A stretch of 64,000 nucleotides of DNA from Anaerolineales bacterium (GTDB lineage: Bacteria > Chloroflexota > Anaerolineae > 4572-78 > J111): assembly GCA_015075405.1 (NCBI GenBank), contig JABTUK010000001.1, positions 1,798,001 through 1,862,000 of the forward strand, read 5' to 3'. The position numbers were made by a program, and so were the translations under genes. A model generated the notes under the pieces. That model saw only the letters and a list, made by a program, of their open reading frames with translations. It was not told the origin of the DNA and made no database searches. Position 1 is the first letter of the stretch; each line of letters starts with the position of its first letter. Below, piece by piece: positions 24,213 through 33,900 of the stretch.

Positions 24213-24632
24213 TTAGTTTGGCTGGTTCAGATCGGGCAATACATGGCCGCGCAAAGATAACAAGGCCAATGCCTGCGCCCGGCGCAAAACAGAATAGTCA
24301 TACTCAGCCAATAACTTCTTCAACTCATCCTGTTCCATGTTGGCCAAAGTCCGAAAGGTTTGCTCTGTAGTTAGTTCCGTTAAACGGGTTTGTTGCTCTG
24401 GGGATAAAGTTGGCTGGGTTGCCAGCCAGAGGGCCTCGTCGCTATACAAGCGCATTGCGGCTAATTCATCAGATAATTCTGTAGGCAGAATTTCGTCTGC
24501 GCTCTCGACTAATAAAGCTGCCTCGGCGCTGGCAATGAGCACATCAGACACAGCCCGATTTGTGCTGGTTGCCACTGATTGTAAGCGCCGGTAAAGCCGT
24601 TCAGGTATAGTTACCGTAACAGTTGTACTCAT
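24213..24632 (-). CDS. small protein coded with HNH endonucleases (unknown function)
   Basis: 139 residues from the ATG at 24632, with AAGGGA 6 nt upstream. The N-terminus TTVTVTIPERLYRRLQSVATSTNRAVSDVL looks like a ribbon-helix-helix-type segment. The rest is helical and acidic with Leu-rich stretches. The stop lies 2 nt before the start of the HNH gene, so the two form an operon, as in many Chloroflexota and cyanobacterial genomes. An antitoxin-like or regulatory role is possible, but I do not recognise the family. Confidence 0.7.
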   Translation of the reverse strand: MSTTVTVTIPERLYRRLQSVATSTNRAVSDVLIASAEAALLVESADEILPTELSDELAAMRLYSDEALWLATQPTLSPEQQTRLTELTTEQTFRTLANMEQDELKKLLAEYDYSVLRRAQALALLSLRGHVLPDLNQPN

Positions 24633-24699
24633 TAGCAATCCCTTTTCTCTATAAACCCGATAGAGTTATTATAGTTGCACTTCTAATCAAGAGCAAGCA

Positions 24700-25710
24700 A
24701 TGAGTTTTTTTAACCGTCTTAGAAATTTGTTTCGCGAGCCACAAGTGGTTGCCTCGCCTTTACCCCCTTTGACTTACCCCTCCCGTGCTTTGACTTATCC
24801 GCCCGACGTTTATACCATCCCCACCCTGGTGATTAGCTACTTTCCGGTCAAACATGGGCGCATTGACCGGGCCATCACCGGCGATGTTGACGCGTCTCTG
24901 GATAGTATCCGCCGCCATACCGAACAGACTACCCGGCGCGTGGTCGAGGCCCTGGAAACGGGCAGTATTTATCACGGCTATAAAGACCCCGCTGCCCAAC
25001 CCGGTTTGCGGTATGAACTGGTCGAAAAGCTGGAGTTTTTGGAACCTCTGCCGACCTATGCCAAACCGGGCCACCACGTTCCGATGACAGATTACAACGC
25101 CATTATGGGCCGGGTTGACCTGCGCCGGTGGGTCGAGGAGCGAGGTATCAAAGAGGTCTGGCTGTGGGGCTACCACGGCGGGGTGATTGATTTGTGGGAG
25201 TCGAATATGGCCGGGCCGTATGGCGACATCAGCAACAGCGACCGCGACCCCCACGATTTGCCGGTGTTCAGCCAGACCTATACCGTATACCACTACAATT
25301 ATGGACGCGGCCCCTCGGAAGCCGTCGAGGATCACATGCATCAAATCGAGGCAGTCTTGCGACAAATAGACCGCCATCTTTTCTGGGATAAATTTGTGGG
25401 CCGGGTGGGCGAGGGGCGCTGCGGCTGGGCGCATTATCCACCCAACGGCGAACGGGATTATGATTGGGCCAATCCCAACTACGTCTGGACAGATATTGAA
25501 GATTGGACGCCGGAAGGAAACGGCCCCAAGCAGCGTCTAAATTGTAATCGCTGGCGAAGTGATAGTTTGACCTGGTTTATTTATTGGATGCAAAATTTGC
25601 CGGGGGCCAACAACGGCCTGACCTATCAGGGCCGCCCGTTGAGTAATTGGTGGACGTTTATCGGCGATTTTGATACAGCAATGAAAAGCGGCTTGAGATT
25701 GGTTCAATAG
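24700..25710 (+). CDS. conserved-looking hypothetical protein, 336 aa
   Basis: No family recognised. The protein has no signal peptide or membrane helix. It has many aromatic and charged motifs that look like a folded enzyme or binding protein: ELVEKLEFLEPLPTY, VWLWGYHGGVIDLWESNM, SNSDRDPHDLPVFSQTY, HYNYGRGPSEAVEDHMHQIE and RCGWAHYPPNGERDYDW. The His/Asp/Glu clusters in the middle could bind a metal. It stands alone, divergent from the HNH pair and followed by a repeat-containing spacer. Confidence 0.7.
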   Translation: MSFFNRLRNLFREPQVVASPLPPLTYPSRALTYPPDVYTIPTLVISYFPVKHGRIDRAITGDVDASLDSIRRHTEQTTRRVVEALETGSIYHGYKDPAAQPGLRYELVEKLEFLEPLPTYAKPGHHVPMTDYNAIMGRVDLRRWVEERGIKEVWLWGYHGGVIDLWESNMAGPYGDISNSDRDPHDLPVFSQTYTVYHYNYGRGPSEAVEDHMHQIEAVLRQIDRHLFWDKFVGRVGEGRCGWAHYPPNGERDYDWANPNYVWTDIEDWTPEGNGPKQRLNCNRWRSDSLTWFIYWMQNLPGANNGLTYQGRPLSNWWTFIGDFDTAMKSGLRLVQ

Positions 25711-25851
25711 GTCAAACTTATTACGACATCTTGAGGACGTGAAGCGGGCACGCCCCCGTGCCGCATCTCGTAACCTCGCTCGCACGTGGGCGTGCTCGCT
25801 CCTCGATTCGCCAGAGTTCAGTTACCGAATTAATTCTGAAGGTTCATAAGT

Positions 25852-28800
25852 TTGACCTACCAGATAGAAGCCAGTATGAAAGACGAAGCCAAAACCAAAG
25901 CGCAACTTCTGGCCGAAGTAGCCGCCTTGCGAGCGCGGGTAGCCGAGTTAGAAGCGGCTGCCGCAGCCGTCCCTAACACCCAGTGGATAAACTCGCTCCA
26001 ACAGAGCGAAGCGCGCTACCGGAGTTTGTTTGAGGAGTCGCCTATTTCGCTGTGGGAGGAAGATTTTTCGGCGGTAAAAGTCTACCTGGATGAATTACGC
26101 AGCCAGGGGATTACCGATTTTGAAGCTTACTTTGAGCACCACCCCGCAGAGGTAGGGCGGTGCGCCAAGATGGTCAAGGTGATAGATGTTAATCAAGCCA
26201 CCCTCAAGTTGTGTGAAGTCTCGGATAAAAAAGAACTGTATGATCTGGGGCAGGTATTTAGCGTCAATGAGTTAAACTTCTTTAAAGCAGAACTCATGGC
26301 AATTGTTAAGGGGGAAGCGCGGTTTAAGGGTGAAAATATCACCAATGTTTTTTTGGCTCCGGTAAAAAAATTTGTCAATCTTAGCTGGTCGGTGGCCCCC
26401 GGTTACGAGGACTCCTATGCCAAAGTTCTTGTTTCAATGGTAGATGTTACCGAACGCAAGCAGGCTGAAGAAGAAAGTCAACGCCGCCTGGCGCAACTGG
26501 AAGCCCTGCGCCAGATTAGCCTGGAGCTGTCTGCCGAACTTGACCTCGATACGCTGCTCAAATCTATTGTTCTGCACGGTATCAGGCTGCTGGAAGGAAC
26601 TACAGGCAGCATTTACCTTTATCGTCCTGAGCTTGATGCTTTAGAGTTAATTCTGGCAGTGGGGGATCCGCTGGCGCCGGTGGGAATAATCTTGCGGCGG
26701 GGCGAAGGCATGGGCGGCAGAATTTTGGAAACCCACGAACCGTTGGTAATAGATAATTATCAAGCCTGGTCAGGAGCAGTGACCTTTTTTAAAAATTATC
26801 CTTTTAACACTGCCATAGCTGTACCTATCCAGTTGGGGCTGGAATTTTTAGGCACGATTAATGTTGCCAACCGACCAGTCCCCTTCTCTACGGCCGATGT
26901 TGAGTTACTGAGCCTCCTTGCTACACAAGCGGCTATTGCTATCCGTAATGCTCGGCTGTTAGACTCTTTGCGACAAAGTGAACAGAGCTATAAAACCCTC
27001 TTTGCCATCGAGCGCCGGCAGGCCCAGGAAATCTATCTGTTAGAGCAGGTGCGGGCCGCTCTGGCCGGCGTGTGGGATATGTCCACCGTTTTGCGCACGG
27101 TGGTCGAAGCGGTGGCCGAAACTTTTGGTTACACCCAGGTGAGCATCTACCTGCTTGAAGGGGAAGTAGCGGTGCTGCAACATCAGGTAGGCTATCATCA
27201 AGTTATCACGCGGATTCCCATAAACCAGGGCGTTTCCGGGCGAGCCGTGCGCTCGGGCCAGCCGCTGCTTATCAAAGATGTCAGAACCGACCCCGATTTT
27301 TTGGGGGCCATCGAAGGACTTGTCTCTGAAATTTGTGTGCCGCTGTTTGACCAGGGGCAGGTGGTGGGCTTTTTTAATATCGAAAGCAGCCAGGGGGTGA
27401 TGCTGGACGAGGCCGACCTGCGGTTGATGGTCGCCTTGAGCGAACAGATCAACCTGGCCATTGGCCGCGCCCGGCTTTACACCGAAGCCAGAGAGAACGC
27501 CGCGCGGTTTCGCCAATTGGCCGAAAATATTCACGATGTTTTCTGGATAACCAACCTTGACGACACTGAAACTATTTATACCAGCCCGGCTTACGAAGCT
27601 TTGTGGGGGCGGCCGCTCCGAGATATTTATGAGCAGCCCAGGTCTTGGCTCGAAGCCGTTCATCCAGAGGATCGAGCCAGAGTCAGCGATGAATTTGAGC
27701 GGCGGGATAGAAGCAAACCCGCGTTCAACGAATACCGGATTATGCGGCCCGATGGCGTGGTGAGTTGGGTGCGGGAGCGCAGTTTTCCTATTTTGAACGA
27801 GGCGGGTGAAGTTTATCGGGTAGCCGGGATTATTGAAGATATTACCCAACGCCGGCAGACCGAGGAGGCGCTGCGCCAGAGTGAGGCCCGTTTTCGTAGT
27901 TTATTTGAAGGTTCGCCTATTCCGCTGTGGGAAGAAGATTTCTCGGCGGTTAAAGCCTATTTGGATCGGTTACGCGCCGGAGGGGTAACGGATTTTGAAG
28001 CCCATTTTGAACAGCATCCTGAGGAGGTATTGTACTGCGCCACCCTGGTCAAGTTTCTTGATGTCAATCAGGCGGGTCTTAAACTTTGCCAGAGCGACAA
28101 TAAAGAGGAACTCTTGGCCCTGGGGCAGAATATTATTCAGGAAGCATCCGAGTCATTTAAGTTAGAACTGCTGGCTATTGCCGCCGGCAAAACAAAACTT
28201 GAAAGTGAGCACCTCACCCAAATCGTTGGGGATAGGGAGATGCATGTGATAGTAACCTGGTCTGTGGTTTCGGGTTATGAGGAAAACTATGCCAGGGTTC
28301 TAATAGCTACGCTTGATATTACCAACCGTAAACGCGCCGAAGAAGCGCTCAAGGAAAGTGAGCGGCGATATCGTGAATTGGCTGAGCAAAACGCCGCGCT
28401 CTATGCCGAAAGCCAGAAACGCCTCATCGAGCAAGCTGCCCTGCTCCGGGCCATCACCGTTATCTCCTCTACTCTGGATTTGCCAACGGTTTTGAAATCT
28501 ATCGCCGAGCAGATGGGCTTGGCCGTAGGCGCCACCAGCGCCTATATTTGTAGCTATGACGCGGAGACAAAAACTAGCCAGGTACTGGCTGAATATCTTA
28601 GCCCGCATGCCTCGGCGGCGGAACGGGTGTCGGACTTAGGTGTGGTTTACCGCCTGCCCGGTGATTTACCCGTTGTTTTTGCCTTTATGCAATCTGATAA
28701 ATCGGCTCAAATTCAGCATGTTGATGATCCGAACATGCCCGAAGCCGAAAAACGTCATCTCCAACAATTTGGGGCATGGACTACATTACTGTTTCGCTTG

Positions 28801-29595
28801 CAGGTTAGTAACCAGTTGCTTGGCTATGCCGCTTTATGGGAAAGCCGGCAACGCCGGGAATTTACGGCTGATGAGATTGCCCTGTGTCAAGGGATTGCCC
28901 AACAGGCGGCGATTGCCATCCAGAATGCGCGCTTGCTGGAGCAGGCCCGCCAGGATGCTGAAACCAAAGCCATTTTGCTCAAAGAAGTTAACCATCGGGT
29001 TAAAAATAATCTGACCAGTATTATTGGTTTGCTTTATGCCGAACGACGCCATAAGGTTAACGCCGAAAGCCAGCCAATCCTGGATGAAATTATCCAGGAT
29101 TTGATCAGTCGCGTGCATGGGTTGTCTACGGTGCATAGTTTACTTTCTGCCAGCGAATGGGCGCCTCTATCGCTGAGTGAACTGGCTCATCAGGTTGTTA
29201 CTTCAACATTGCAAAGTTTAGCCTTAGATAAGCAAGTGGTGGTTGAGGTTTTGCCGGCGCCGGTGCAAGTCACCCCGCAACAGGCCAACAACCTGGCCTT
29301 AATCATTAACGAATTGACGACCAACGCCATGAAGTATGGTTTGACCGATCACCAACCGCTTCGAATCGCAATTAATATTGGCCAGGAAGGCGATCTAATT
29401 CTGTTGGAATTTAGAAACAGTGGACCCGGTTATCCCCAGGAAGTTCTGACTCTGAAACGCCATAATGTGGGGATTTATCTGATGCAAAACCTGGTGCATA
29501 AGGGCTTGAAGGGCCAGCTAAACCTGCGTAATCAGGGGGGAGCCGTAGCTACCATTTGTTTTCCGGTTTCGCCTCCGCTGAAAGGAAAAAGATGA
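25852..29595 (+). CDS. multi-PAS/GAF sensor histidine kinase, HisKA_2/HWE type
   Basis: Cytoplasmic kinase of up to 1247 residues. In order it has a coiled coil (10-45), PAS A (about 50-205), GAF 1 (215-370), GAF 2 (390-540), PAS B with PAC (545-670), PAS C (675-820), GAF 3 (850-1020), a HisKA_2 domain with His1048 in KEVNHRVKNNL, and an ATPase domain (about 1140-1240). PAS A and PAS C are internal duplicates (both SPI.LWEEDFSAVK.YLD.LR). The start may be TTG 25852 or ATG 25876. The stop overlaps the start of a response regulator gene by 4 nt, so the two form one signalling unit. Inputs are not evident. Confidence 0.9.
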   Translation: MTYQIEASMKDEAKTKAQLLAEVAALRARVAELEAAAAAVPNTQWINSLQQSEARYRSLFEESPISLWEEDFSAVKVYLDELRSQGITDFEAYFEHHPAEVGRCAKMVKVIDVNQATLKLCEVSDKKELYDLGQVFSVNELNFFKAELMAIVKGEARFKGENITNVFLAPVKKFVNLSWSVAPGYEDSYAKVLVSMVDVTERKQAEEESQRRLAQLEALRQISLELSAELDLDTLLKSIVLHGIRLLEGTTGSIYLYRPELDALELILAVGDPLAPVGIILRRGEGMGGRILETHEPLVIDNYQAWSGAVTFFKNYPFNTAIAVPIQLGLEFLGTINVANRPVPFSTADVELLSLLATQAAIAIRNARLLDSLRQSEQSYKTLFAIERRQAQEIYLLEQVRAALAGVWDMSTVLRTVVEAVAETFGYTQVSIYLLEGEVAVLQHQVGYHQVITRIPINQGVSGRAVRSGQPLLIKDVRTDPDFLGAIEGLVSEICVPLFDQGQVVGFFNIESSQGVMLDEADLRLMVALSEQINLAIGRARLYTEARENAARFRQLAENIHDVFWITNLDDTETIYTSPAYEALWGRPLRDIYEQPRSWLEAVHPEDRARVSDEFERRDRSKPAFNEYRIMRPDGVVSWVRERSFPILNEAGEVYRVAGIIEDITQRRQTEEALRQSEARFRSLFEGSPIPLWEEDFSAVKAYLDRLRAGGVTDFEAHFEQHPEEVLYCATLVKFLDVNQAGLKLCQSDNKEELLALGQNIIQEASESFKLELLAIAAGKTKLESEHLTQIVGDREMHVIVTWSVVSGYEENYARVLIATLDITNRKRAEEALKESERRYRELAEQNAALYAESQKRLIEQAALLRAITVISSTLDLPTVLKSIAEQMGLAVGATSAYICSYDAETKTSQVLAEYLSPHASAAERVSDLGVVYRLPGDLPVVFAFMQSDKSAQIQHVDDPNMPEAEKRHLQQFGAWTTLLFRLQVSNQLLGYAALWESRQRREFTADEIALCQGIAQQAAIAIQNARLLEQARQDAETKAILLKEVNHRVKNNLTSIIGLLYAERRHKVNAESQPILDEIIQDLISRVHGLSTVHSLLSASEWAPLSLSELAHQVVTSTLQSLALDKQVVVEVLPAPVQVTPQQANNLALIINELTTNAMKYGLTDHQPLRIAINIGQEGDLILLEFRNSGPGYPQEVLTLKRHNVGIYLMQNLVHKGLKGQLNLRNQGGAVATICFPVSPPLKGKR

Positions 29596-30197
29596 ACTCG
29601 ATCAAAAAAACCGGAGTCCTGATTGCCGATGACGATCCCCTGGTTAGTGAAATGATCCGGGGGACCCTGGAAGATTTAGGGTATGGCATTACCGGCGAAG
29701 CGACCAATGGCGGCGAAGCCGTTGAGCTTACCCGGCTCTTGCGGCCCGATATTGTCTTGATGGATATCGAAATGCCAGTGGTCAACGGTATCGAGGCCGC
29801 TCAACAGATTTACCTGACCTGCCCAACGCCCATCGTGATGTTAACGGCCTATGAAAATCCCGCTTTGGTCGAACAGGCCAGCCTGGCCGGAGTTGGGGCC
29901 TATCTCATCAAACCGCCCCGGGCGCGAGAGTTAGAACGGGCGATTACGGTGACAATGGCTCGCTTTAACGATATGATAGCGCTGCGCCGGCTCAATGAAG
30001 AACTTCAAGCGGCGCTGGATAATGTAAAAACCTTGCGTGGCTTGCTGCCCATCTGCGCTTCTTGTAAAAAAATTCGTGACGACGAGGGCTACTGGCAGCA
30101 GGTGGAAGTTTATATCCGTGACCATTCTGAGGCCGATTTCACCCACGGCTTATGCCCTGATTGTTTGTTGAAAATTTATCCAGATTTTTATGAATAG
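29592..30197 (+). CDS. response regulator with C-terminal CxxC...CxxC module
   Basis: 201 residues from the ATG at 29592 (ATGA overlap with the kinase stop). The receiver domain (about 8-125) has the acidic pocket ADDDP, phospho-acceptor Asp in IVLMDIEMPVVNG and the Lys of YLIKPPR. A short helix leads into CASCKKIRDDEGYWQQVEVY and HGLCPDC, a cysteine module found at the C-terminus of many bacterial signalling proteins that probably binds zinc. There is no DNA-binding domain, so the output is likely protein interaction. Confidence 0.88.
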   Translation: MNSIKKTGVLIADDDPLVSEMIRGTLEDLGYGITGEATNGGEAVELTRLLRPDIVLMDIEMPVVNGIEAAQQIYLTCPTPIVMLTAYENPALVEQASLAGVGAYLIKPPRARELERAITVTMARFNDMIALRRLNEELQAALDNVKTLRGLLPICASCKKIRDDEGYWQQVEVYIRDHSEADFTHGLCPDCLLKIYPDFYE

Positions 30198-30485
30198 CGT
30201 CGTCTCCTTGCCCTGAATCCTATTTCTCCCGTTGCAGCGACAACCCCAGCCAGATATACCAGGCCGATCAATTTTTCAAACGAAATCCCTTGTTTTACGC
30301 TTGTCGAAGCCGTCATTGATGACATAGTTTCCTCCCTTCAGGCTGAGTCTAAGGCTAAGGCTAAGCGATTTCCAAAAATAAGTTCCCCCAAGTTCCTACG
30401 AGTTCCCAGGGAACTAAGGGAACTCGTAGGAACTCAAAACGGGAAGTAAATTATAGATGTTTACTTAGCCTTAGCCTTCCTCAAA
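30198..30485. repeat. gene-free spacer with AAGGCTA and GGAACT word blocks
   Basis: GGCTGAGTCTAAGGCTAAGGC (30345 on) and TTAGCCTTAGCC (about 30463-30477) are inverted arms. They enclose an inverted copy of the GGAACT array found at 12820-12992. The AAGGCTA words return at 43607-43650. No gene is supported here. Confidence 0.6.
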
Positions 30486-30911
30486 TTACTGCCCCGGCGC
30501 GGGAATAGCCCCCAATTGCATCATCATGCCAATGTCGTCGTCGTGCCGCCAAAATTCGGCGATTTTGCCATCGGCCATCCGAAAGACCTCGATGCCGTTG
30601 ACGGCAATTTCTCGCCCGGTCGGGGCCAGATGCATGAATTGGCCGGTGTGCTTGGCTGTATGGGTATGCACTACCGAGACTAAATCGCCTTCGGCCAGGA
30701 TGTGATGAACTTTGACCCGGTGGCCGGGAAAGGCCGTGTCGAAGGTTGCCAGCAGTTGCTTGAAGGCATCTACGCCGGTGACAGTCCCCATAAATGGGTC
30801 GTGGGTAACGACATCCGCAGCATAAATCTCGTCAATGATGCTCCGCTTATCCTGGTTGAGCATTTCATCATAGACACGGCGGACAACAGCTTTGTTTTGT
30901 TCAGCAGACAT
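30486..30911 (-). CDS. SnoaL-like ester cyclase-family protein
   Basis: 141 residues from the ATG at 30911 (AAAGGGAG upstream). Single NTF2/SnoaL cone fold: EQNKAVVRRVYDEMLNQ, DPFMGTVTGVDAFKQLLATF, HTHTAKHTGQFMHLAPTGREI and the C-terminal signature MQLGAIPAPGQ. The family includes polyketide aldol cyclases and many small hydrolases/isomerases of unknown substrate. It is the first of at least six paralogues in 30-44 kb that share the same C-terminal LGxIPxPGQ ending. Confidence 0.85.
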   Translation of the reverse strand: MSAEQNKAVVRRVYDEMLNQDKRSIIDEIYAADVVTHDPFMGTVTGVDAFKQLLATFDTAFPGHRVKVHHILAEGDLVSVVHTHTAKHTGQFMHLAPTGREIAVNGIEVFRMADGKIAEFWRHDDDIGMMMQLGAIPAPGQ

Positions 30912-30979
30912 AAAATAACTCCCTTTCATTTTTGATTTTAACGGCTTGGTTTATTTTGCAAAGCAAGCTTTGCGACTCC

Positions 30980-33900
30980 TTAATTAAACTTTAACGGACA
31001 ACAATAATCATCAATCGCCGCCCAGAAAACGGCCAAATCTTCCGGGCGCAGTTCCAAATCCATCTTGTATAGGCCCGGCTGGATGGTGGTCTGGGCTAGT
31101 TTGACCAAGCTTAAGAGCTGCATGGTTACAATTGGGTCAATATATTCGGTTTTGACGCCTTTTTCGTGGCGGGCAAAAAAGTTGACCACCAGGCCATCGG
31201 CCAGCAAGACCACCCGCTTGGCCTGCCCATTGACGGTCAGGTGATAAATTGAGCCGATGTCGGGCCGGATTTCTTTGCGGATACTCACTTTTTGCCGGAT
31301 TTTTTGGGTGATATAATCGGCCACCTGAACCGGCCAGCGGGCCTCCTGTCCGGCGATTAATCCGATTGCTTTGGCCAGGGCAGGTTCAGCTTTGACCCAA
31401 GTTTGCAGGCTCTCCGCCGAAATCGGCCCGGTCAGCAGAGTTTGTAGGGCAGTAAAATCCTCCCCGGCCAGAAAACTGATGTTATCCCGGTAAAAATTGG
31501 CAAACCAACCCAGGCGCGTCTCGGCGGGGATGGCGGCGTCTACCTCAAGCCTGAGCAGCGCGTTCAAAAAGTCAATCGCCTTGCGAAATTCGTAATCCTT
31601 GGACGAGGCGCTGATGAGGGTCAACTCGTCCGTCCGGTTGGATGGATTGGGCCGGGCTAGAAAGTCATCCAGGTTTTTGGCGCTGAAAATGGGGTAGCCG
31701 GTGCTGCCGATAACGGTATCAATGCCGTTGCGGAGGGGCCGCGAGACATTTTTGAAGGTCAGCACGGTGAAAGCCGCCAGCAGCGTCACCGTTTTTTGGG
31801 TGTCCCCTTTTTGCAGCAAGTAGCGCATACCGCCGTCATCGGGCAGGGCTGCTGTCTCGACCTGCCGGTAGCCCGACTCCTGGGTGATGACATGCCACAA
31901 CTCTTGCAGGTCAGCATCCGGCAGGGGATAGCTGCTGGTCACGGCCAGTTCGCTGTAGCCTGACGAGTCGGCCAGGAAACCCTGGATGGCCTGGCCGATA
32001 GCCGGCAGGTTGGGCTGAAAAACCCGCTCGCTGTAGGGTTGGTCCAAAATAACCGGCAGACAGCTTTCGGTTACCTGGTAGCGCGGCAGGCGGCGATACT
32101 TGAGCCGGGTGGCAGCATAAGGCAGCGTCTGGGGGTCAATCTCCAGCGAGAAGGAACGATCCGAAATATCTACGGCAAAAACGTTGGCCGTGCTGTTGTG
32201 CAGGGCGGCCAACTGCTCAACCACGCGGGTGCCGATGGCCCCATTACCGCCAATCACCGCCACCCGGCGGGTCTGAAAGGTGGGCAGTCCCAGCCGCCCA
32301 AAGGAAGTAGCCGAGGCGTGAATGACCGCTTCGCCCACGCCCATGGCCTCAAACACGGCTTTGATGTCGCTGCGGGCGTTGGACAGCACCGGCAAAAGGG
32401 CCTGGCCGTTGTTTTCTTCGATGACCTGCAAATTTTTGCGCTCCCCGGCTACCGTCACCTCGACTACCCCGGCAATCAAACCATCGTCTACGGCAGCTTT
32501 GACCAGCGCATGGCGCGGATGTTGGCTGTTTTTGTAAATCTCGTAGATTTTAGCCACAATGTAGCCGCCGTCTTCATAGATAATCAACTGCTCCCCGCGC
32601 TCGCGGCACTTTTGCAGCGCCCCGGCCAGACGGTATTCGGCCAGGGCTTGCATGGCGGCCAGGTAGTCGCCGCTGATGGCCGGATTGCCATACAGGGCGG
32701 CAATCTCTTTTTCGGTTCGCGTTTCCAAAAACGAGGATTGGCGAAAGTCGAACTGGTAGCGGGTCGGTTGGGTGGGGTGGGTGATGAGCTTGAGCGACAT
32801 GTAGTTGTGGTTGGAGGCGTGGTCGAGCATGGTGATGTAATCCCAGTTGACATCGCCGTAAGGAATGCCGATGAAGGTGTCAATCTGGTAGCCCAAATCC
32901 TGGATGGTGCGCAAGGTGCGGGCGGTTTCGTGGGAGCGATGGTGGATGATGATGACTCGAAATTTGGCGGCATCTGTTTGGCTGCGGGGCAGGGTATCAT
33001 AGATGTACTTTTGCACCGGCATGGCAATGTTGGCAATAATTTGCCCGGCCCGGCTGCGGGTCGAGGCGGCTTCGTCGTCATAAATATACAGAAACAGGGC
33101 GGCGCTGCTGGCGCGGGTTTCGGGGTTGTAGACTGCGCCTTTGATTTGCCATTCCAGGGTGTAGGGGCGGGTGTGGTCGTCAATGGTTTTCCAGACCATG
33201 AGTTTGCCGGAGCGGCGGTCGGTGGCAGGCTGTAATTCATAGCGGCAGCTTCGCTCGGCAATGCGCTCGGAGATTTGGCCGGAGCGGATAATGGAAAAGA
33301 GAGCATTGAAAGCGACCGCGCCCGAAGGCTCGCCGGGGCCAAGCAAACGCTGCATAATGGCCGGTTCGCTGAAAAAGGAGATTTCTATCGTTTCTTTTTC
33401 CGGGAGGTGGGCCAACAAGCAGTTGGGGCCGGAGAGGATAAAATTCTCCGGGCTGCGAATAACCATCAGTTTTTGCAAGGGAATGATGGGGTTACACTCT
33501 TGCGTTTGGGCGGTGAGCTGCTCGACCAGCGCGGTGAGAAAATAGCTGGACAGCATGCTCTCGATGAGGCGGGTATTGCTGCCCCGCAGCTTGTCCGACA
33601 GGTCGCGGGTGATATTGTTCATAATTACCTGGGCTTGCAGGACGTTGTCAAACAGGTGGGGCGGCAGTACCAGCAGCCGGGTGTTGTCTTCAGTGGCGAC
33701 AATAGCGGCTTCGCGCGGCTGCTTATCAATCACCGCCACTTCGCCGAAAGACTCGCCCGGCCCAAAAGTGCGGATAATCCGGGTTTGGGTCGAGCCTTTT
33801 TCAACCGTGCCCAGCTTGGCCGGGTCAACTTGAACGGCCACCTGGCCTGCCAGCACAATGTAGATATCCCGCCCCACGCTGTTCTCGTCAAAAACCATCT

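Noticed and set aside
23785..24632. Toxin-antitoxin operon (HNH plus small RHH-like protein)
   Set aside because: The pair is co-transcribed, but HNH proteins of this type are not established toxins and the small protein is not a recognised antitoxin; kept as unknown.
32039..33235. 398-codon open frame on the plus strand
   Set aside because: It is antisense to the 1009-residue cNMP-domain protein, has a Gly/Val/Gln-biased composition typical of shadow frames in GC-rich DNA and shows no domain.
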